A DNA stretch of 33,147 bases from JARRON01 sp037383845 (GTDB lineage: Bacteria > Pseudomonadota > Gammaproteobacteria > Steroidobacterales > XN24), in NCBI GenBank assembly GCA_037383845.1, contig JARRON010000021.1, positions 1-33,147 of the forward strand, given 5' to 3'. This document shows, piece after piece, positions 1 through 7,756 of the stretch (positions are counted from its first letter, which is position 1; each line of letters begins with the position of its first letter). The notes below the pieces were generated by a model, which worked only from the letters and a program-made list of their open reading frames with translations, made no database searches and was not told the DNA's origin. The position numbers and the translations under genes were made by a program.

Positions 1-89
1 AGTCAGTGCGAATTGGCGGTACGGGAATATGGGGTAGGGCGCCAGCAAGCACCGTTGCCGACAGACTCCCACCACCGCCAGATTCATGC

Positions 90-117
90 GAGGCCCGTTC
101 CGCCAGGAGCGGGCCTC
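90..117. terminator. Perfect 12-bp hairpin, possible bidirectional transcription stop
   Basis: Arms at 90-101 and 106-117 pair over 12 bp, with one G-U wobble and a four-base GCCA loop. Neither strand has a T-tract after the stem, so this is not a textbook intrinsic terminator. It lies just past the 3' end of the minus-strand T2SS-F gene (stop at 209). A plus-strand frame ending in a stop at 35-37 could be the tail of a gene cut by the window edge, which would place the hairpin between convergent genes. That role is inference. Confidence 0.4.
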
Positions 118-208
118 GATCGTTCGCCGTGGCTGGCTGTGCGGGGCCACGCCTCTTGTGCGCCCCGGAGACAGGGCCTCCTGGTCCGCCCCTACGATTC
201 CGTGTCAC

Positions 209-1174
209 TCAAAGAGCGGCGGGTATCCGGCCCGTGAAATTGCTCCCGAGAAGTCCGTAGGCGATCCATCCGGCAACCAGGAGGTAGGCCAGCCGAGGGA
301 TCCAGGTCGTGACCGAGTCCTTCAAGTCTTCCAGTTCCGCCCGCTCCAGTCGCGCGGCCCGCTGAAGGGTGTCGTCAAGGGCGCCCGAAGCCTCGCCAGC
401 CTGCAGCAGCCGGAGCGAGGGGCGCGACATCATCGGGCAGGCGGCGAACGCCTCGGCAAGTGTGGCGCCCCCTTTAACCCGGGTGTGGACAAGCGTGAAG
501 CTCTCGGCAGCGGCGCGGTTCGGTACCACCCTCGCCGCGCGCTCCAGGGCCGTCACCAGGGGCAGCCCGGCACCGGCCAGCATGGAGAGCGACTCCAGGT
601 AGACGGTGCGGCTGTGTCTTGCCACCGCGGCGCCGATGAGCGGCGCCCGGATCAGCGCTGCATCGAAACGGCGCCGAAGAGGAGTGTCCCGGAGCCACTT
701 CCCGGCCTTCACCGCCAGAGCCAGGCCGCCTGCAAGAAATGCCAGGGATCCGAATACGCCGGCCACGTAGTCCGCCGCGTCCAGGCGGCCGGCCACCAGG
801 GCGGGCAACGGCGCGACCACGGCACCCAGCACGAGGACGGCGCCGGGAAGCCACAGGCGACTGCGGACTTGTCGCCATCGCGTGTCTGCCCTGGCGTGCC
901 GGTCGGCGAGCCGGCGAAAGGCGTCTTCCATGGATCCGGCAAGGCCGGCGGCTTCCAGGACCGCGGCGTCCAGGCTGTCTACCAGCCCCGCCCGGGCGGC
1001 CGCCGGGCCGATGGGGGTGCCTCTCCGGACCAGGTCGGCGGTTCGCTCCAGGCGTTGGCGCAAGGCCTTCGTCGCCGCGTCCGACGCAGCTATCAGGGCC
1101 TTGTCGGGAGGCATGCCGGCCCGGTCAAGGACGGCAAGCTGCGAGAACAGGCTGGACAACTGGCGATGGTTCAA
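209..1174 (-). CDS. Orphan type II secretion system F (GspF/PilC-like) inner-membrane protein
   Basis: The 321-residue product has the T2SS-F layout. A helical cytoplasmic domain covers about residues 5-100, followed by a membrane hairpin (about 107-128 and 136-156). A second copy of the domain covers about 190-285, and a last membrane helix lies at 292-310. The LLQAGEASGALDDTL stretch (257-270) matches the conserved GExSGxLxExL element of the second domain. Family members form the inner-membrane platform of type II secretion or type IV pilus machines. No secretin, ATPase or pilin gene is visible nearby, so the machine it serves is unknown. It is shorter than typical GspF (about 400 residues). 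The start is a TTG immediately preceded by an in-frame TGA, with no Shine-Dalgarno sequence, yet the N-terminal residues fit the family, so a later start would cut the domain. Confidence 0.8.
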   Translation of the reverse strand: MNHRQLSSLFSQLAVLDRAGMPPDKALIAASDAATKALRQRLERTADLVRRGTPIGPAAARAGLVDSLDAAVLEAAGLAGSMEDAFRRLADRHARADTRWRQVRSRLWLPGAVLVLGAVVAPLPALVAGRLDAADYVAGVFGSLAFLAGGLALAVKAGKWLRDTPLRRRFDAALIRAPLIGAAVARHSRTVYLESLSMLAGAGLPLVTALERAARVVPNRAAAESFTLVHTRVKGGATLAEAFAACPMMSRPSLRLLQAGEASGALDDTLQRAARLERAELEDLKDSVTTWIPRLAYLLVAGWIAYGLLGSNFTGRIPAAL

Positions 1175-1348
1175 TCAAAGCGTCCGCCGGCGAGTGAGGG
1201 GGCGCGCTATTCCAGTGCGGCCGGCTTCCAGTCCTGGGCAGTGCGTCGCGCCCGAGACACGGTTCTTCGCTGGGTGGCCAGCCGGGCCATGCCTCCTGGG
1301 CGTCAAGCAGGCATTGCCCCAAAGGACCCGCCCATGGGTCAAAGCAGC

Positions 1349-3745
1349 CTACGGAGTCTGGCGGGCTTTCCCGCCCAGGTCACCCGCGAGCTCCAGCTGC
1401 CTTCGGGCATCTTCCGTGCGGCCGAGGCGGAGCAGCACCTGGGCCAGCTCCTCGTGGGCGGCCGGGCTGGGCTGGTTGCGGACAAGCAGGCGGTAGACCG
1501 ATTCGGCGTCCTCGAGCCTGCCCTGCTGGATGTAGATGGAGCCGAGGTTGTCGTAGGCGGCCGCATTCTTCGGATCCGCATTGATGGCGGCTTCCAGACT
1601 GAGGATGGCGTCGTCCGCCCGGCCCTGCTGCCATTGAACAATGCCCAGCCCGGTATAGGTCTGGGTGTTCGGGTTCTGCTCGAGGGCCGCCCGAAGATGA
1701 ATCTCGGCCTCCGCGTATTCGCCGCTGCGGGCCAGAGAAGCGCCCAGATTGTAATGGGCCGAGGCCGACTCGGGATCGAGCTCCAGGGCCTTCCTGTACG
1801 CCTCTGCTGCGTCCTCGATCAAACCCTGGCGTTCCAGCACGAATCCGAGGTCGTTATAAATCGCCGGCTGTGGCTCGATCGCGAGTGACTCCCGATAATG
1901 GGCTTCGGCCATCTCCAGCTCGCCGAGGTCGATGGAGGCAAGGGCCATATTGTTGTGGGCCTTCCAGTGCTCCGGGTCCACGGCCAGCGCTTTTTCCAGG
2001 GCAGCGATCGCTTCTTCGCTCTTGCCCTGCTGGAACAGGGCAAAGCCCATGGCATTCAGGAGTTCCACGTTTTCCGGGGCAACCTCCAGGCCTCGCTCGT
2101 AAGCCCGAACCGCCCCCGGATAGTTGCCCGTGCGCTCGTTGGCCATGCCCGCTCTCAGGAAGGAATAAGCGTCGAGGAAACGTTCCTCGATCCTGGCAAT
2201 GGAGTCCGCGGGCAGCGGCACGAACTCGGGTATGTTGGCGGCGCCGTACTCGCCGGTGAAGCGGTCCAGCACCACCGGCGGCGTCGAATTGCCTTCCTCG
2301 TCGATGTGGGTAAGAAAGAGCTGTGTGTAGGGCGTGTTCGCCTTCGAGGAGAACACCAGCCAGCGCCCGTTCGACGAGAAACTGTGCCAGGAGTTCATGC
2401 GAGACGTGTTCGCGCGCAGGCGCCGTGCCTCGCCGCCCTCGGCCGGGATGATGAACAGCTCGCTGTCCGGCATCAGCAGCATGTAGTTCTCGGCCTGGGT
2501 GAAGACGATCCACTTGCCGTCCGGGGAGAACTCGGCAAAGAAGTTGCTCCTGCCGTTGTGCGAGGCGCCTTCGATGGGCTCCGCCTTGCCGCCGCGGCCT
2601 TCGTTGAACGGGACACGGTACAGATCGAACTTGAAAGGTTGCTTGTCCTCAGTGAACTCCGGCACGTCCTTCTCATCGAGCAGGATGGTCGTGGCGTTCG
2701 CCACTGCCTCGTTCTGGTACGCCTTCGTCCGGGCGAAGACGACGTATTTGCCATCGGGGCTCCAGGTCGGGTTGCTCTGGACGTATTCGGGGTCGTCGGC
2801 GCCCGGCAGCGGCGTGTATTCGCCGGTTTCCTTGTCATAGACGACGAGAATGCCCTTGATCGGGAAGAAGAGCTGGGAGAACTCTATTCCGGGCGTGGCC
2901 ACGAACACGGCCCTGTCCTTGACGGTGCTGATGACGTAGCGGCCGTCGGGAGAAACCTGGGACAGCAGCCCGAAGGTTTCTTCGCCGTCGTCGCGCTTGT
3001 AATCACTCCAGGTAATGATCTTTTCGTCGTCCAGCACCATCTGCTGCGACACCGGGAGGATGGCGTAGCCGCCCTTGTCATTGCCGTAGTCGACGTCGAG
3101 TCCCAGTGTGCTGCCGTCGCCGGAGAAGGAGTGGCAGTTGCCGCAGACCGGCAGGTCCTCCAGCACGACCGGCGGCTGCTCGACGGAATCGATGCCTCCG
3201 AAGCGCCAGCGGATGCGGGTAGGGTCCTGTACGGCGGCGATAAATGGCAGCGGCACCTCGCGGTAGAAGATCGAGTCGCCCACCGGGTCCGTCGATGTGC
3301 GGATGCGCACCGAGGCCGAGGAGGCGGCTTTCCCGTCGGCCCCGATGCCGGCGATCGTCACCCGCGCATCCGTCGTGGTGGACCGTTGCTTGATCTCGGC
3401 CCAGTCCGATTCCGACGGGCGCCAGCTGGTTTCCGAGCTCGTGAATCGGACGGGTTCGTTCCCCCCCTCGAGGTGCACCATGACTTCCCATCGGGCAACG
3501 CCTTGTGTTGCGTCGGTCCACCGGAAGGTGGGCGCAACGATCTCGGGCGGGAACAAGGTCTCGTCCAGCGGGTACTGGATCTCGAGCCGGCCGGGGTCCT
3601 GGCTCGCGACGGCGACTGGCACTGGTTCGGAGTTTCTTCCGCAGGCGCCGAGAACGAGCGTGGTGGCGAGCAGCAGGCCGCTCCCGAAGGAACGGCTACG
3701 TGCTGAATTGCGGGCGGCGTTTTTGTGTCGGAGCAGCGGGTTCAT
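1349..3745 (-). CDS. Lipoprotein with CxxCH motif, PD40/TolB-like beta-propeller and C-terminal TPR array
   Basis: This 798-residue product has a lipobox (LVLGAC, lipidated Cys35), so it is probably anchored in the outer or inner membrane facing the periplasm. Residues 50-195 look like a beta-rich domain. A single CGNCH (201-205) fits a c-type haem attachment motif. It is followed by PD40/WD40-like blades marked by SPDGRYV (265-271), WSPDGKYVVF (328-337), FSPDGKWIVF (406-415) and FSSNGRWLVF (456-465). Residues 520-790 hold about eight tetratricopeptide repeats. Propeller proteins with a CxxCHxFSxDG signature are known to me from environmental bacteria, but I cannot name a function. Haem binding is inferred from the motif only. 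ATG 3745 lacks a clear ribosome binding site, although the following n-region and hydrophobic core are sensible. It is divergent from the beta-helix gene. Confidence 0.8.
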   Translation of the reverse strand: MNPLLRHKNAARNSARSRSFGSGLLLATTLVLGACGRNSEPVPVAVASQDPGRLEIQYPLDETLFPPEIVAPTFRWTDATQGVARWEVMVHLEGGNEPVRFTSSETSWRPSESDWAEIKQRSTTTDARVTIAGIGADGKAASSASVRIRTSTDPVGDSIFYREVPLPFIAAVQDPTRIRWRFGGIDSVEQPPVVLEDLPVCGNCHSFSGDGSTLGLDVDYGNDKGGYAILPVSQQMVLDDEKIITWSDYKRDDGEETFGLLSQVSPDGRYVISTVKDRAVFVATPGIEFSQLFFPIKGILVVYDKETGEYTPLPGADDPEYVQSNPTWSPDGKYVVFARTKAYQNEAVANATTILLDEKDVPEFTEDKQPFKFDLYRVPFNEGRGGKAEPIEGASHNGRSNFFAEFSPDGKWIVFTQAENYMLLMPDSELFIIPAEGGEARRLRANTSRMNSWHSFSSNGRWLVFSSKANTPYTQLFLTHIDEEGNSTPPVVLDRFTGEYGAANIPEFVPLPADSIARIEERFLDAYSFLRAGMANERTGNYPGAVRAYERGLEVAPENVELLNAMGFALFQQGKSEEAIAALEKALAVDPEHWKAHNNMALASIDLGELEMAEAHYRESLAIEPQPAIYNDLGFVLERQGLIEDAAEAYRKALELDPESASAHYNLGASLARSGEYAEAEIHLRAALEQNPNTQTYTGLGIVQWQQGRADDAILSLEAAINADPKNAAAYDNLGSIYIQQGRLEDAESVYRLLVRNQPSPAAHEELAQVLLRLGRTEDARRQLELAGDLGGKARQTP

Positions 3746-3910
3746 GCAAGGTGAAAATCTTTTCCGGAAGAGGGGTTTGCTGCGGGACTCTCACCCGAGG
3801 ATTTGCGGGATTGTCGGAGACCGGCTCGGGTGGCGTCAAACGAAACACTCGCCCCAGCAGGCCGGATGGGCGGGGGCCGGACCCCGCGTCTATTTGACAT
3901 ATGCTGCAAA

Positions 3911-3940
3911 TTGACAGGCCGAGTCGCGGCAAGTGAGAAT
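3911..3940 (+). promoter_or_regulatory. Sigma70-type promoter for the beta-helix gene
   Basis: A perfect TTGACA -35 lies at 3911-3916, with GAGAAT (4 of 6 to consensus) at 3935-3940 after an 18-base spacer. Transcription would begin near 3947, leaving a leader of about 85 bases before ATG 4032. A second perfect TTGACA lies at 3894-3899, exactly 17 bases upstream, with no good -10 of its own. The call is by sequence pattern only. Confidence 0.5.
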
Positions 3941-4031
3941 GGATTTGGGGAGTTGGGCTGAGTGCCAACCGTATGATGCTGCTGCACAGGGGTCAGGGAC
4001 GAGCCCGGACAGCACCCGGAGAGAACCAATA

Positions 4032-5237
4032 ATGATTTCCCGCCCTGTATGCGTCTTGTTCGCGATATCCGCGCTCACCCTTTCGACGGTCGCCGATGCT
4101 GCCGTGCATCGTGTCTTTCCGGGGGAGTCCATCCAGGCGGCGATTGACGGCGCCGGGCCCGGCGACACCGTCCTCGTCGAACCCGGGATCTACCAGGAGT
4201 TCGGCAACGGCCGCTATGGCCTTCGGATCACGGTCGACAACCTTCGCCTCATAGGCAAGGTGAAGAAGGGTCTTGGTGAGGCCGGAAAGGTTCGCCTCAT
4301 CCAGAACGAGGCCCAGGAAACCGGCGTCTACGCGGCCCCTGCGGGTTGCGATTACGACATCCAGGACAACACGCCGGAGGGCCAGGAATGCCGCAGCCGG
4401 GAGGTCCAGGGTTTCTACATCCGCGGCTTCTCCGTCGAGGGATTTCCGAAAAACGGTATCCAGACCCGCTGGGTGGACGGCTTCGAGTTCGTCCGGAATG
4501 CGTCGGTCAACAATCTGAACAACGGCATCTACCCGACGCTCTCGGCCAACGGTCTGGTGAGAGACAACGAGTCTTACGGTTCTTTGGATACTGCGATGTG
4601 GGTGGCGGGCTCGGAGAACGTTCGCGTCATCGGCAACGAACTGTGGGGTAGCGTGATCGGCTTCGAGATCACGGTGTCCAATAATGTCACGGTGAAGCAG
4701 AACCAGATCTACGACAACACCGTCGGTGTAGGGCTGTTCCATCCCAACGGCGCGGGTAACCCGCCGCTGCCTGTCATGGCTAACTGGCTCATCGAGCAGA
4801 ACGACATTTACAACAACAACCGCCCGAACGAGGCGCCGCCGGGGACGTTCCAGTCCGTGCTGCCGCCGGGAGCCGGGGTTCTGGCACTCGGCGTGAGCGA
4901 CCACGTGATTGCGAAGAACAACGTGGAAGACAATGCCTTCGTCGGGATCGCGATACTGGACTGGTGTACGCCGAACAGTTTCGATCCAAGGAACAATTGT
5001 GTTGCCAGTCCGCCGATCACCAATCCGCAGTCGAACAACAACCTGGTCGCCCAGAACTACGTGAGCGGGAACGGCTTCAGCCCGCCCCCGGGGCCTCTCG
5101 CGGGCCTGGCCGGGGACCTTGTCTACTTCGACTCCCTTGGGTCTTCGGGCAACTGCTACCAGAAGAACAAGCCCAAGAACGGGTTCACGTTCGTTTCCTC
5201 GGAGCCAGACGGACAGCTGCCAACCGACGGCTGCTAG
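4032..5237 (+). CDS. Secreted right-handed parallel beta-helix (NosD/pectate-lyase-like) protein
   Basis: The start is ATG 4032, which has a GGAGAG Shine-Dalgarno 8 bases upstream and opens a signal peptide (residues 1-23, cleavage likely after ADA). The frame is open further upstream, but that part does not look like protein. The 401-residue product begins its mature part with a PGESIQAAIDGAGPGDTVLV element (30-49), typical of the first turn of parallel beta-helix proteins. Asn-rich rungs follow (for example NNVTVKQNQIYDN at 217-229 and NDIYNNN at 257-263). The mature part has six cysteines (106, 120, 312, 323, 375, 401), enough for three disulfides. The fold is shared by polysaccharide lyases, epimerases and NosD-type proteins. 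I cannot identify catalytic residues, so substrate and activity are unknown. It has its own promoter and a strong terminator downstream, so it is probably monocistronic. Confidence 0.85.
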   Translation: MISRPVCVLFAISALTLSTVADAAVHRVFPGESIQAAIDGAGPGDTVLVEPGIYQEFGNGRYGLRITVDNLRLIGKVKKGLGEAGKVRLIQNEAQETGVYAAPAGCDYDIQDNTPEGQECRSREVQGFYIRGFSVEGFPKNGIQTRWVDGFEFVRNASVNNLNNGIYPTLSANGLVRDNESYGSLDTAMWVAGSENVRVIGNELWGSVIGFEITVSNNVTVKQNQIYDNTVGVGLFHPNGAGNPPLPVMANWLIEQNDIYNNNRPNEAPPGTFQSVLPPGAGVLALGVSDHVIAKNNVEDNAFVGIAILDWCTPNSFDPRNNCVASPPITNPQSNNNLVAQNYVSGNGFSPPPGPLAGLAGDLVYFDSLGSSGNCYQKNKPKNGFTFVSSEPDGQLPTDGC

Positions 5238-5358
5238 GAACGTGACCGGCTTCGTTGCCGCCGGCGACACGGCGCTGTGAAATATCCCGCGACGTGCCAG
5301 GAACGGCGAGTCGCCGGTCGCAGCTGAGCCAGGGCCCCGAAGGCGGGAAGTCACTACC

Positions 5359-5397
5359 AGCGGCGCGGCGTCTTCGACGTCGCGCCGCTTTCTTTTG
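5359..5397 (+). terminator. Rho-independent terminator after the beta-helix gene
   Basis: A GC-rich stem of 12-13 bp (left arm 5359-5371, right arm 5377-5389, one G-U pair) closes a CTTCG loop. It is followed directly by a T-rich run, TTTCTTTT, at 5389-5396. It lies about 120 bases after the beta-helix stop codon and just before the Rid-like gene, and is the clearest intrinsic terminator in the window. Confidence 0.85.
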
Positions 5398-5432
5398 TCA
5401 CAGCCTGAATGAGCCGGGAGTCCTGCGCACCT

Positions 5433-6692
5433 ATGAGCCCCGATGCTGCCGGTAGTGGGAGAATGGCTCAATCTCCGATCTCCATGGCTGAGTCCATCCA
5501 GGCGCCTGGCTGCTCGATCGTGCTCCGTCGCGTCGAGGGCCCTGTGGCCCGGGAACTCTTCCTCCACTGCCGACCCGCGGCCGATCACGATGCAGGCCGG
5601 CAGGCCGAAGCGATCTATGCCGGGATTCTGGGCGTTCTCCAGGGCGCCGGCGGACGCTACGCTTCGGTCGTCTCCGAGACCGTGTTTCTGCGGGACCTGC
5701 CGGCAGACATCGAGCCGGTCCGTGCTGCGCGCCAGCGGATTGTCGCGCTGTGTGAGGACCCAACCCACAGGCCCGCCACGGCCGAGATCGAGCAACCGCC
5801 TTTAAACGAGGAGGCCCGCCTGGAGGTCCTGGTGCAGGCCGTTGTGCCTTACGAGACATCCGGGCAGGTAAAGCAGCTCCAGGTGCGGACCGACTGCCGC
5901 TGTGGCGAGTGCGCCCGCGTGCAGGGACTGCGGGTCCAGATCGGTGAGGAGAGCCGGTTCCATGCAGCCGGTCTGTGCGCACCCGGCAAGAACGCTTATG
6001 AACAGACCCACGGCATGTTCGGCCTTGCAGAGGAACTGCTACAGCAGGCCGGGATGGAATTTTCGGATGTCGTGCGTACCTGGATCTATCTGCGCAACAT
6101 CGACCGCGACTACGCAGCCCTGAACCGCGCGCGTCGCGAGTTCTTCGGGACGCGGGGTGTGAAGCCGGCCCCGGCCAGCACTGGTGTTGGCGGCGGCCTG
6201 GTCTCCGAGGCCCACGACCTTTGCCTCGGCGTGTACGCCGTGAAGGCGGGGCAACCGCCCGTCCGTACCGTGATGACCTCGCCCACTCTCAACGAGGCCG
6301 GGGAGTACGGCGCCGACTTCGTGCGCGGCATGCGAGTCGGGGAGGCGAACAAGATCGCGCTCCATGTCTCCGGGACCGCCAGCATCGACGAACAGGGGAG
6401 AACGGCGCATGCCGGCGACTTCGAGGCCCAGGCCGATCGCATGCTTGTCAACCTTGCCGCCCTGCTGAAACAGCAGGGCGCGGCGTTCAGCGATGTCGTA
6501 TCGGCCGTCACTTACCTGAAGCATCCTGCGGACGCAGCAGGCCTGCAGGAAAAACTCCGCGAAGCGGGCTTCCGCGGGTTTCCCCACGCGCTTGTCGTCG
6601 CGCCCATCTGCCGGCCCGATTTGCTCTGCGAAACCGAAGCGCTGGCGGTACTGCCGGCATCCGCCGCCGCAGGCTCGCGCCAGCCCCGGTAG
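5433..6692 (+). CDS. Protein with three tandem Rid (YjgF/chorismatase-like) domains
   Basis: The 419-residue product contains three copies of the Rid-type fold signature. In each, a helix ends in SxVVxxxxYL/FL followed by a short charged turn (about residues 62-93, 195-223 and 338-365). The last two copies recall FkbO/Hyg5/XanB2 chorismatases, which are built from Rid-like folds; the HVSGTASIDEQG segment (about 311-322) is a good match. The closing ICRPDLLCETEALA stretch (392-405) places an arginine and glutamate where RidA proteins carry active-site residues. A CRCGEC cluster (155-160) sits between domains 1 and 2 and could bind metal. Possible roles are imine/enamine hydrolysis or chorismate hydrolysis, and neither is shown. 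The start is uncertain: in-frame ATGs exist at 5409, 5433, 5463 and 5484. I chose 5433 because a GGGAG lies 12 bases upstream. Confidence 0.7.
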   Translation: MSPDAAGSGRMAQSPISMAESIQAPGCSIVLRRVEGPVARELFLHCRPAADHDAGRQAEAIYAGILGVLQGAGGRYASVVSETVFLRDLPADIEPVRAARQRIVALCEDPTHRPATAEIEQPPLNEEARLEVLVQAVVPYETSGQVKQLQVRTDCRCGECARVQGLRVQIGEESRFHAAGLCAPGKNAYEQTHGMFGLAEELLQQAGMEFSDVVRTWIYLRNIDRDYAALNRARREFFGTRGVKPAPASTGVGGGLVSEAHDLCLGVYAVKAGQPPVRTVMTSPTLNEAGEYGADFVRGMRVGEANKIALHVSGTASIDEQGRTAHAGDFEAQADRMLVNLAALLKQQGAAFSDVVSAVTYLKHPADAAGLQEKLREAGFRGFPHALVVAPICRPDLLCETEALAVLPASAAAGSRQPR

Positions 6693-6757
6693 GACACCGG
6701 CCAGGCCCCCTACAGCGTTGTGGCGAGGATCTCCGGGCTCGGCGGCCGGAGGCGGAG

Positions 6758-7558
6758 CTAGTCCAGCTCGGCCTCGCTCCACCCGCGGGCGATCAGGCAT
6801 TCCCGGATCATGGCCTCTTTCCGCGCCTCGAGCTCGTCGTATGTGGCGAGATCACCGTGGGCGAGGGCCGCGCCCGAGGCCTCGGACAGGGCAGACTCTG
6901 CCTCGTCCTCGCAGGCCTCCTGCTCGGCAGCGTGTTCGCTGCCGCTCTTCGGCCCTGCTGCCGACTCAGCCACGGACGTCGCAGCCGCCGGAATCGACGG
7001 CCCCGGCGCCCCGGCGGGCTGCGGCGCTGGCCCCGGCGGGGAGGCTGACGCGTTCAGGGTTGGCGCGGGGGCTGCCGCCGGCGGGGGGGATGCTGCGCTC
7101 GCCGGCGGAGGCGAAACCGGCCCATCCCCGGTCGGGGCTGGGATCGCCGCCGACGTCGGTGATTGCGTCGGCCCGGGTGGCGGGATGTCCGCTGTCCCGG
7201 CTGGTGAAGCCGCATCCCCCGCGGACACAGGGGCGTCAGGAAGTGCGGCCGGCGGCGGTTCAACGGCAGTGGGGAGCTGGCTGTTGTCCGCGCCGGCGTA
7301 CCTGCGCCAGCCCTGCTCGGTCATGCACGTCTCGACCATTGCCCGGCGCTGATCCGCAAGGTCGCCATAGGCACTGAAGTCACCGTGGCCCAGGGCATCG
7401 GACTCGTTCGCTCCGAATGCGGCGTCGGCCCGGTCCTGGCAGGCCGCAAGCGCCCGGTCGCGGGCGGCTGCGTCCTTTTCCGGGTGCACCCAGTAGGTGG
7501 GGGAGCTGCATCCGGCGACCGCCAGGGCCGCGGCGGCAAGGAACGTGGTCTTCCCCAT
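6758..7558 (-). CDS. Lipoprotein with an internally duplicated C-x37-C-x5-W domain and a Pro/Ala linker
   Basis: ATG 7558 has a GGAGA 8-10 bases upstream and starts a lipoprotein signal (AVAGC, lipidated Cys17). A longer frame upstream is less likely. The 266-residue protein has two copies of one domain, at about 35-87 and 211-263. Both have cysteines 38 residues apart (40/78 and 216/254), a tryptophan six further on (84/260), and the shared pattern HGDxxxYxxLxxxRxAMxxxC. The copies are exactly 176 residues out of register. They are joined by a linker of about 120 residues made almost entirely of Pro, Ala, Ser and Gly. The C-terminal CM-x3-GW element recalls small proteobacterial lipoproteins of unknown function. 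Each domain may hold one disulfide. The linker may span part of the periplasm. The function is unknown. Confidence 0.75.
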   Translation of the reverse strand: MGKTTFLAAAALAVAGCSSPTYWVHPEKDAAARDRALAACQDRADAAFGANESDALGHGDFSAYGDLADQRRAMVETCMTEQGWRRYAGADNSQLPTAVEPPPAALPDAPVSAGDAASPAGTADIPPPGPTQSPTSAAIPAPTGDGPVSPPPASAASPPPAAAPAPTLNASASPPGPAPQPAGAPGPSIPAAATSVAESAAGPKSGSEHAAEQEACEDEAESALSEASGAALAHGDLATYDELEARKEAMIRECLIARGWSEAELD

Positions 7559-7756
7559 GACGTGGTCTCCGTGCTCGCGAGGGGCGAGGATAACCGACGA
7601 CGTCTGCTCCGCGCGCATTAAGACGCCGGCGAAGGTCGTGTTCAGGTCTGCCTCGGCGCGGGAATCGCCACGGCTGCGTGTGCGGGCCAGCCTTCCCGGG
7701 CGCGGGCGTCCACGTGCTGCCTTGCAGGCCCGCCGGGTCCGTGTCGCGCGACCGAA

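Noticed and set aside
1..37. Plus-strand frame ending in a stop at 35-37 (tail ANWRYGNMG), possibly the end of a gene cut by the edge.
   Set aside because: Only about 12 codons are visible, too few to support a gene. The other plus-strand frame running to 237 is equally open and has no recognisable content.
1325..1342. Short GACCC/GGGTC hairpin between the TPR lipoprotein and the T2SS-F gene.
   Set aside because: It has only five pairs and no T-tract; too weak to call a terminator.
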